The position numbers and the translations under genes were made by a program. Source: Erpobdella octoculata (taxonomy: Eukaryota; Annelida; Clitellata; Hirudinida; Erpobdellidae). From it: a stretch of 64,000 bases of DNA. The DNA lies in assembly GCA_963978895.1 (NCBI GenBank), contig OZ022244.1, forward strand, positions 32,823,432 to 32,887,431, written 5' to 3'. How positions within the stretch are numbered: position 1 is the first letter of the stretch; the number at the start of each line of letters is the position of its first letter. Positions 55,227-64,000 of the stretch are shown piece after piece. The notes beneath the pieces are model-generated. The model did not search any database and was not told the DNA's origin. It saw only the letters and a program-made list of their open reading frames with translations.

Positions 55227-55890
55227 AGTGTTGTAAATAAACAACGGCGGCCATGGCTGGTTCTTGACTTGGTAGAGTTTTGTTTTTGTAAGCTCCTGTT
55301 AAGGTTACTGTTTCTTATTTTGGATTTCGTAAACAAAATTTGTATTTATTTTTTTAATAAAACAAACAGTATTAAACGGAAAGTTAATAATACGTCGGAG
55401 TTCAGCTAACCGTTCAATGTTGGCTATCTGGGTATTCTAGCTTTATTTAGCTTTTTAGATCTTTTATATTAACTTCACCTTGTTTACTTGCTTGCTTGAG
55501 CGTGCGTTGATACCCTATTAACGCACACAAGAAACTGTTTTCCTGTTCGACCTGCCATAGGCATTATCCAATCAAGTTGAAATTTGGTGGGCTTATTTAT
55601 CGCTGCGGACTTTACATTCTATTAAATTTTAAAATTAATTGGAAGAAATGTAAGTGAATTATAAAATCAATAAAACCTATAAAAAATTAACATTTATGTA
55701 GAAAAACAAACCACAATTTTTTGTTTCTTTAAAGTTTAAAGAGCTTTCAAAAAGCTGCTTAAATTTCACTTGCAAGATTTTTGTACAGAGAAAGCCACAC
55801 ACACACACAAACAGAGATTGTAACCTAAATAAAAGTTTGTAAAAATGTTAATTTCTATCAAAATTGGTCCAGGCTGCAAAACTAGGAGAT
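55227..55890. other. No gene seen
   Basis: AT-rich sequence between the LINE copy and the inverted-repeat element. A short CA-rich run lies at 55796-55812. Confidence 0.4.
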
Positions 55891-55899
55891 TGGCTAATT

Positions 55900-56630
55900 T
55901 TTTAGTATTTTACGATTATATCTCTTAAATAGTTTGACGATATATAAAAGTGTGGGACGTTCTATTGATATGTTTCTATCATATATATAGAATAGATATA
56001 TCGGAGATAAGCAGGTTTTGAGTGAGATGCCAAGATGGACTCCGAAAAAACGATTTAGAGTCTTTTGGATCCATGAATATTCATTATTTGTATTAATCTA
56101 TTTTTGGTACGACAGCGGAGACTAAACTCCGGTTTGTAAGAAACAGAAACGTCGATTTCTTATAGCTAAAAGTAGTTGATATGAGCTTTATTTTAATTTA
56201 ACGCGATATCCGACATAAGAAATATACAATTCTAATTTACCGATAACACAGGCGACGTTAAATAGACATAAATAGACCATCGAACTCGAGGCTACGCAAA
56301 TAAAATTCAATGTCAACTGAAATTTTTATAAAAAAAATTTGTTAATTTTTATAAAGTTAAAAATTTATTTTGTACATAAAAAATTCTTTTTTTTCTCTTA
56401 AAAAAATACTTGATTAAATTACTATACGGTTGTAACTCTCAGTTCTTCGTTTTTGGATCTCCGGTCTACTAGGCTGCCTCGCTAAAAGCCTTCCTAAACA
56501 ACAGGCGGGCCGATATATCTATTCTATATATATGGTTTCTATGACTGACAGTTTGTAAACTATGATCATCCCACACTTTTATATTTCATCAAACTGTTTA
56601 AGAGATATAATCAGATAACACAAGAAAAAA
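55900..56630. repeat. Inverted-repeat (MITE-like) element, about 720 bp
   Basis: The left arm (about 55910-56000) and right arm (about 56508-56615) are imperfect inverse copies. They share ATATCTCTTAAA, ATATAAAAGTGTGGGA and TATATAGAATAGATATATCG. The interior encodes nothing recognisable. Target duplications could not be fixed by eye. Confidence 0.65.
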
Positions 56631-56754
56631 CTATTTCTTCCTTTTTAGGGCATTTAGAAGTAAAAGTGTAATATTAAATTTTTTTTAAATATATTTTCAT
56701 TTGTTAGGTAGTGAGGACTGTTGCATAGTGATGTACAGGTTTGGTTTGATTGAG

Positions 56755-56925
56755 GTGTGATTAAAGTCCCACGTCACTTGAATGGGGTGGGGTTGATAAA
56801 AATATATGTCCCATGCCACTCTAATGGGTGGGGTTTATAAAAATGTATGTCCAATGTCACTTGAATGGGGTGGGGTTGATAAAAATGTATGTCCCACACC
56901 ACTCTAATGGGGTGGGGGGTACCTT
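56755..56925. repeat. 42-bp tandem repeat in an alternating A-B-A-B pattern
   Basis: Four monomers of about 42 bp, each starting GTCCCA or similar. First and third contain CACTTGAATGGGG, second and fourth CACTCTAATGGG, so the higher-order period is about 84 bp. Confidence 0.8.
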
Positions 56926-57208
56926 GATTCAGAGTGTAATTCATTTTTTAGTCCCCACGCTAAATGTTTATTTAATTTGGTTTTATTCATTTAACAAATT
57001 TTAAATTGTATTTTTCGAATGTGAATTTTGGATTTCTTTTCTAGGAGACTAAAAGCTCGACAAGCTTAAAGAACAGAATGCAGTTAGATGCACTTGTCAA
57101 CATACACCTACCAGACAGTTATGGCTGCTTTGGTGATCACAGATTCTAAATTTTTATTCATTGGTAGATTTTTTTAATTTTGACTGAGTTTTTATTATTA
57201 TTTTATTC

Positions 57209-57738
57209 ATTTATTTATTTATTTTATGTTTACAATTTAGGATTGAGAATTTAATAATTTTGTTAGTTTGTTTTCAACTAATAAATAAACATCCAATCAT
57301 CATCATCATTATCCAACATCATTGTTGAATCTGAATTGTATTTCTAAATAAGAACTTTTTCTGCTAAAAAATTCCTAGTATTATTTAAAAATTTTTATCT
57401 GTAAAGATTTTAGAATCCCTGGTTGGAGTATTTGATATTATTTTATGTGGAACCAATCGAAACGTCTGAAATTTGATTTATTTATTTTATGTTTACAATT
57501 TAGGATTGAGAATTTAATAATTTTGTTAGTTTGTTTTCAACTAATAAATAAACATCCAATCATCATCATCATTATCCAACATCATTGTTGAATCTGAATT
57601 GTATTTCTAAATAAGAACTTTTTCTGCTAAAAAATTCCTAGTATTATTTAAAAATTTTTATCTGTAAAGATTTTAGAATCCCTGGTTGGAGTATTTGATA
57701 TTATTTTATGTGGAACCAATCGAAACGTCTGAAATTTG
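57209..57738. repeat. 263-bp tandem duplication
   Basis: The text GATTGAGAATTTAATAATTT starts at 57241 and 57504, and the copies are identical as far as I compared them. Two units of 263 bp end at about 57475 and 57738. No coding content is seen. Confidence 0.92.
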
Positions 57739-58189
57739 AGAACCTCTGTGCTGACAAGCTGTTGAGACTCTCTTAACTGTTCTCAAAAATCAAGGTTACC
57801 TGGTGTTTCCTTGATTGCATTTTTGGATTTATTTATTTGTTTTTCTGCAAAGCTTAAAAGCAAAAACCATGAGATAAGGGTGCTGTTTTGTGAAGTTTAT
57901 CGCATCAACAATCAGAGACGAGTGTGTGTGAATATGCAATCGCTAATTGTCTTAAACCAGAATGTACTGGATTTTATTATCCTCACTCCTGAAACTATTA
58001 AAAATTCACTAAGCCATGCTGTGTTCAAATCTATGTCCTGATTAATGGTAATGAGTTGGGTATATTGACCAGTCAGCTAACCGTTTGTTAAACAGTTTGT
58101 CTACCATCCAGTTACCGCTTGGTTTCATTTGACCACTTTGGTAACTTCAGTTGGCTACTTGTCTAACTTTGTGTAATTAATTTATAAAG

Positions 58190-59200
58190 AAAATTTTGTG
58201 GCCCCACTAATAAGTAAATAAAACTGAATTTTTAAAGCGCCAAGGCATGCGTCTGAGGTGCCCTTGGACAACATAAAAATGCTCAGATTATTTGTCGAAA
58301 GCGGATTTGTAATAAAAAGTTTTAGTTTAGCTTTGAAAACAGCTGTAGATTCCGAGTTTCGTATGTCGTCTGGCGGCCACTGCAAACTACTGGAAGCCAG
58401 TGAAGTATGGAGAGGCGAAATGACAACGATGATGACAGATGAAGATGCTGATAAAGATGACGATGTTGACGATTCCAAGGGATATTCTCCTTAGACAACT
58501 CTGGCAACCCTGTTCATCCGCTGGAGTTATTTCAACTGAATCTGAGGAATGCCAAGAAGCAGGGAGTTGCAGTAGTCAAGCCTTGATAGGATCAGACAAC
58601 AAACCAACTAGTTAGTGTTTTCTCTTAATATAAACCTTTGGGTGTTGGCAATTGCTCTTATCGGATGACGGCAGGAAAGAAAGAACTGATTAGATATGGT
58701 TTGCGAAATTGAGACGATTATCAATCAAGTCACGGAGGGTTTTAGAGTTGGAAAGAAAGGAATTGAGTGGTCTCCAACAGTGAGGGATAAGTTAGAGAGA
58801 GAGAGAGCCTTAAGAGAGTGACTGGAACCTAAAAGAAAAACCTCAGTTTTGGATGTGTTAAATTGGATCTGATGCAGTCAGTAAGTCTCTTAATTCCCGA
58901 CTCGGAGTCACTGTGAGAAAGTGACTCAAAAAGCTGCTTGTAGTCAGCATATTGATGATATGCTATGTTCTGTTCACCGATGTACTACACACAGAAGATA
59001 TGTATGTGGTGAAGAGGAGAGGTCCCACCACAGAGCCCTGAGGAACACCAATGGAGAGCAGAACTGATGAAGAACTGCAGTCATTCAGCTTGACAAACTG
59101 CGACCGACCTGACAAACATGACTACGAGAGTTGGGTTCTTCTGGTCTTGGATGAAAAGCAACCTTTACAGAACGAGAGATTACAGAGATTAGAGATTGCC
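58190..59200 (-). mobile_element. Decayed CR1/L2-like LINE
   Basis: Read on the minus strand: GVPQGSVVGPLLFTTYIS near 59060-59000, a YADYKQLFESL-like YADD region near 58950-58910, and LDYCNSL near 58580-58560. At the 3' end (left) GGCGCTTTAAAAATTCAGTT resembles the other LINE tails. Many stops and frameshifts are present. It is an older copy than those at 28.9 and 54.7 kb. Confidence 0.7.
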
Positions 59201-61440
59201 GTCGACAGTATGCGGAACAATGTATAAAGATTTGATGAGAAAAAAGGTCTATTGGAGAAAGTTTTGAATCAGATAGAAGTTTTCTAATTTCAAGAGTCAC
59301 CTCTTCAAAACTGGTTAAAAAAAGAAGAATCAATTTGATCATTAGCCTAGCTTCAAAGGTTCCCAGGAGCAGCACATTGGAATTACTCGACAAATTAAAT
59401 GTTCTTGGTTTTATGTGTGTTTGACACATTATTATATACTACAACTTGTGAGTGAATTAAAAAAAATTTTTTTAAATTATGATTATACATTAACTTCCTT
59501 CTTACAGTTTTTTATTGGCCTTGTCTGAGGCAATATTCAGAGTCCATCGTTTTGTCCCATCTGGAATCTCAACAGAGGTGGAATCAGCTTAATCTTCCAT
59601 TCTTTTAATTTTTTTTCTTTTTGTGCTTTTTTTGTTCACTCTTACTTTATTTTTATCTAATCTAATCATCTCAAGATTATTCTTGCCTGCCAAGTAATTT
59701 TATTAATATATTTTATTTTTAAGTCAAAACTTTTATGAATTAGGGTAACTCACATATTTTTATTATTTAATTATTTAATTCATATTTTTATTATTAAATT
59801 AGTTAACTCACATATTTTTATTATTACATGATTAAATTAAGTTAATTTTTATTTCTTAGGCTTGTTGAGCAAATTTTATAACGTTTTTGTAGATAAAGGT
59901 GCTAGCATTCTTGAAGTGACTAGTCATTCTCTTTTTCCTTGTTGCGGATTTGTAAGATGTTGTTTTGGGACATTTTGAACAACATTTTGCATATCAGCAA
60001 CAAACACGTTAGTGGTATTTCATGAACGGAACGGGGGCCTGCATTTCAAAGCACATTAGTTCCTTAATTTTGTACGACTGCGACTAACAAAGCGACAGGT
60101 TGACGATGGTGGTATCGTTCGGTACTGCAGCCAATTACAACTAAATATTACAACTACAAGTGGTGGTTGTTGTAACCACAACTAATAAGATTACTGTTTT
60201 TTAATGATTAATTACTACTAATCTGACGGTGCCACTGCCACTGCAACGACAATTAAAATGCAACAACGACAACTACAGGCTTCTGTCAAGTGAAACATTT
60301 GCACTCGTTTTTCCCTTGTAGATACACACAACAACAACTACTACTACTATATTTACTTATACTTGTTTCCCTACTGTTGTCAGGTTTTCTTGTTGTATGA
60401 GTTTGTATTTGTTGAGTTTTTGTTTAGTTTTATGTAATGAATTTATAAAGATATTTTGTAAAATAGTTGAATCTGAATGTAAAATAAATATATTCAAATT
60501 TTCCAATTTGATATTCAATTTGTTAATATCATGTTAAATATTGCTTTTTTTATTAGCCAATCACTTGACTTTAATCCATTGATTGATTGACTGATTGATT
60601 GACTGAATGGCTGATTGATTGTTTTGTAAGACTGATTGATTGTTTTGTAAGACTGATTGGCTGGTTGATTATTTTCTGCAAATAACTGAGACCATCTGGT
60701 AATTTATTCTTAACTATAGTTTTTTTTTAAATTTAATTGGTTTAAAATGACATATATCACCACCAGGGAGATGTGAAGTCAGTTGTCATTCATATGTTAG
60801 TTTATTCACACAGTGCAGTTTCGGGGGCAGATTGACAACTTTTTTTTCAAAAACCTTATTTTATATAAATTATAATTTCAATAACTTTAATGAATGTCAT
60901 TCGAGATTTGGTGAACAGGCAGGTAGTGTTTGGTTGCATATTTGAATTTGTTTAAATGGAGTTGAAACTCAAGTATGGAACGAAACATGGTTTGGACTGT
61001 CAAACATTAAAGGAGTTTTTTATGTTTTTAATTTGGTGGTGCTAAAATAGGAAGTTTAGTATTAACTCAATCCAAATGGTTTGTTTGAATAATTATACTC
61101 CTGAAAAAGCTGGCAGTGTACATCACTAAATATTTATATTTAAATATTTTATACAAATTTTCAAAGTTGTTTTTCTGACTCGGTTATGCGTGCATTTAAT
61201 TTCAAACAAGCCAACTGCAAACAGGTTTTGCTTTTTGCATCATTTCAGTTCGAGACAGCTGTGGTTCAACGTTGGAAACTAGCAATATTGTCGAATGTTT
61301 TAAATTTTTGTTGGTAGGAGTGTGGCCGCCCTATTGGAACTTCCGACCCATCCCCAGCATATAGTACTAACATAACATAATGTTTATTTTAAAGTGAATC
61401 AGAACAATTAATAATAATCGTGTGTGAGATCCACCATCAA
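59201..61440. other. Mostly non-coding; one possible terminal exon at 59508-59592
   Basis: A good acceptor (CTTCCTTCTTACAG) at 59494-59507 precedes an open + strand stretch reading LALSEAIFRVHRFVPSGIST and EVESA, then TAA at 59590. This may be the last exon of an unidentified gene, but no partner exon is found. The rest holds simple repeats (60575-60665, TTGATTGAC type) and AT-rich sequence. Confidence 0.35.
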
Positions 61441-61444
61441 ACAT

Positions 61445-63992
61445 TTAAAAACCATATTTACATAATTTAATTTTAAATTCTTCAACAGTTTCAGCATTCA
61501 CAACTTCATTCTCCAATTTATTCCATTCATTCGTCACTCTTGCACTGAAGAATTTTTGTTTCATTGAACTCTCCCTTTTCTTATATAGCTTAAAGTTGTG
61601 CCCTCTGGTACTTTTGTATCTCGATCTCTCAAAAAATCTTTCCGGATTTAGGTCAACCAATCCGTTCAATAATTTGTGTGTCTCAATTAAGTCTCCTCTA
61701 GTCCTCCTCTTTTCAAGTGTGGTCAGATTACATCTACTCAAACGTTTATAATTCAGTCCTTTTAACTCAGCAATCATCTTTGTAGCTCGTCTTTGCACTT
61801 TTTCAATTATGTAGATATCTTTTTTAAGACAAGGGCTCCATGCCTGCACACAGTATTCTAAGTGTGGCCTAACTAGAGATTTATACAATCTTAAAACTGT
61901 ATCTTTATCTCTGCTGACTATGGTTCTTTTGATCATGCCCAAAATTCTGTTTCTCTTCTTTGCAACCTCTGCACATTGTCTAGACTGTTTGGCATCTTCA
62001 TTTAATAATACGCCAAGATCTTTTTCTTTCGTTTCTTTTAGCTGTATCCCTTCTAACCTCGTATTTATATCTTGGATTTCTTCTACCCAAGTGCATAACA
62101 TGACACTTGTCAACATTGGACCGCATCTGCCATTCCTGCGACCATTTGAATAATTGCACAAGATCGTTTCTCAGCACTTTGACATCGTCACTATTGCACA
62201 CTGTTTTCCACAATTTAGTGTCGTCAGCAAATTTTGATATTTTAGCTGCTTTTCCTTCATCAATGTCATTTATATAGACAACAAAAAGAAGTGATCCAAG
62301 CACAGAACCTTGAGGCACTCCACTTGTTATTTTCATCCATTTCGAGAAACTTCCTCTCACTCCCACTTTTTGTCTTCTATCCAGCAACCAACAATCTATC
62401 CACCTTAACAGATTACCACCTATACCAACTGCTTTCAACTTTGAATACAACCTTTGATGAGGAACCGTGTCGAAGGCCTTGGCAAAATCTAAATAAATCA
62501 CATCCACCGACTGACATGCATCCATACCTCCATAAACCTCCTCAAAAAATCCAACAAATTTGACAAACACGATCTTCACAAATCCATGCTGACTATCTTT
62601 AATTAATTTATATTTCTCCAGATGGATCACAATTTCATTTTTGATCATTTTTTCCATAATTTTGCAAGCAATACTGGTAAGACTAACTGGTCTGTAATTG
62701 CATGCTTCGCTTCCGTTGCCTTTTTTGAACAGTGGCACCACAACAGCATCCCTCCAGTCCTGCGGGACCTCCCCACTTTGCATTCACCTATTCATCAATT
62801 CTGCCAGCACATCTCCAATCTCATTTCTGACCTCAAGCAAGAACTTTGGGTGCAGCTCATCCATCCCAGGGCTTTTATCAGTTTTCAATTTTCTTAGCAT
62901 TTCAACAACTTTCATTTTTGTTAAAACAACTTCAGTTATTAATTCGTCTGTATCACTTTGAAACAAATCTTTAGCCTTAGGGATATTTTGGATATCTTCT
63001 TTATTAAAAACAGATCCAAAGTAGTTATTTAGAATGTCTGCTGTTTCTTCATCGTTCGTTATTGCCTGCCCTTTGTCATCTTTTAATGGACCTACTTTGT
63101 CTTTTTTCTTCTGTCTACTTCTCACATATTTGTTAAAACTTTTGCAATCCATTTTTATATTCTTTGCCAGTTTCTGTTCATACTCCAATGTGGCCATTTT
63201 AATTGTTTTTTTAACTTCATTTCTTTTCTTTTTGAATTTTTCTTTTAATTCCTTTATTTTTTCTGTGTTTGACTTATCCCTTCCAATAGTACAATTTAGA
63301 TCTCGATATTTTTTCCATACTTTACATTTTGCTCTTTGCTTTTTAATTATCAGTCTCGTCATCCATGGATTTTTATTATTCCAGTTTTTCTGAATTGGAA
63401 CCTGTCCCTCAATGACTTCTTGCATGCTTTGAATAAACACTTTCCAGCTACTTTCTACATTCAATCCAGTTATTTTGCTCATTAAATTTTTATTTATGAT
63501 ACATTTTCTTATGTTATCATAATCAGCCTTGAAGTAGTTGTATCTAACATCTTTTGATGTTTGCTTAATATCACTTATTGTCAAATCCCATCTGATAATC
63601 TGGTGGTCACTTGTACCAAAACATTCACCCACTATTATATTTTCAACTATATTTTCTTCACAGGTTAATAATAAGTCAAGAGTATTTCTTCCTCTTGTTG
63701 GTGCTCTGATCAGCTGTGTCAAAAATTCATCTTTAATGAAGTGTAGAAATTGCTCGTCTTTGTGTGTCTGACCCTCAAGAGTATCCCAATTAACGTGGTA
63801 ATTAAAATCTCCTATAATCATCACTGGTTTTTCATTTGCCTTGGAAATCAATTCACACAATCCCTTGTCTGCATCTTCATTAGAACTCGGAGTTCTGTAG
63901 CAAACCCCAATTATTAATTTATATGTTTTCAGCTTCAATTCACACCACAAGCTTTCTTTAAATTTTCTGTTGTTTAGGTCCTCTCTTTGCAC
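61445..63992 (-). mobile_element. Jockey/CR1-type LINE ORF2: APE endonuclease and reverse transcriptase (5' end beyond window)
   Basis: Minus strand from 63992. The APE-like endonuclease contains LIIGVCYRTPSS, MIIGDFNYHVNW and a GTSDHQII catalytic histidine region. The RT follows with VPQDWRDAVVVPLFKKGN, NYRPVSLTSIACKIMEK, YLDFAKAFDTVPHQRL, SGVPQGSVLGSLLFVVYIND and FADDTKLWK (intact FADD). The C-terminal part has LVRPHLEYCVQAWSP, KVQRRATKMI and LEKRRTRGDLIE, ending VEEFKIKLCKYGF at 61445. Defects are an in-frame TGA after LAELMNR (about 62781-62783), a diverged or shortened segment after SQHGFVK, and a frameshift near 62050-62075. It is non-functional as read, but long and fairly young. The 3' UTR runs left to about 61360. 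Confidence 0.88.
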
Positions 63993-64000
63993 TGCATTCA

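Noticed and set aside
63034..63393. 119-residue plus-strand Phe/Leu/Ser-rich frame
   Set aside because: Antisense shadow of the LINE ORF2 on the minus strand.

Overview
The window is eukaryotic, AT-rich DNA with GT-AG introns, tRNA-derived SINEs, LINEs, Penelope-like elements and long microsatellites. It points to an invertebrate animal. Short TTAGGG runs suggest the ancestral metazoan telomere repeat and argue against most insects. A lophotrochozoan or similar AT-rich invertebrate is my best guess, but the sequence does not prove the phylum.

Region 1 (about 1.4-10.9 kb, + strand) holds a multi-exon gene for a secreted, probably GPI-anchored, cysteine-rich protein. I place it in the uncharacterised invertebrate DUF7042/7043/7044/7045 family. 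Its introns carry minisatellites and an AT-cored palindrome. Region 2 (12.7-19.1 kb, - strand) is a complete 15-exon TIMM44 gene. All intron phases agree, and the exons sum to 448 codons plus stop, close to the human length.

Region 3 (19.3-23 kb) is a transposon patch: a LINE 3' end, two tRNA-derived SINEs, and a 1,044-bp hAT element with an 8-bp target duplication, terminal inverted repeats and arrays of a TACTCG hexamer.

Region 4 (24.5-51.2 kb) is the most unusual part. It is a block of shuffled, mostly minus-strand Penelope-like reverse transcriptase fragments, with linked ORF1-like modules I do not recognise. No GIY-YIG endonuclease is visible. Embedded in the block are FLYWCH/MULE exons, Tudor-domain fragments, an unidentified GC-richer gene, a C2H2 finger exon, a hammerhead-like core and several TTAGGG motifs. 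A 2,509-bp tandem duplication has one mismatch in the stretches I compared. A LINE copy within the block has a telomeric insertion flanked by a target duplication.

Region 5 (51.2-64 kb) has a pair of duplicated 75-nt exons, a second LINE 3' copy, an inverted-repeat element, tandem duplications, a decayed LINE at 58.2-59.2 kb, and a long Jockey/CR1-type LINE with APE endonuclease and reverse transcriptase (61.4 kb to the right edge).

Most of the rest is mobile-element debris. The two host genes at the left are clear; the gene behind the duplicated exons at 52.7 kb is real-looking but unnamed. All exon coordinates come from reading splice sites and phases by eye.
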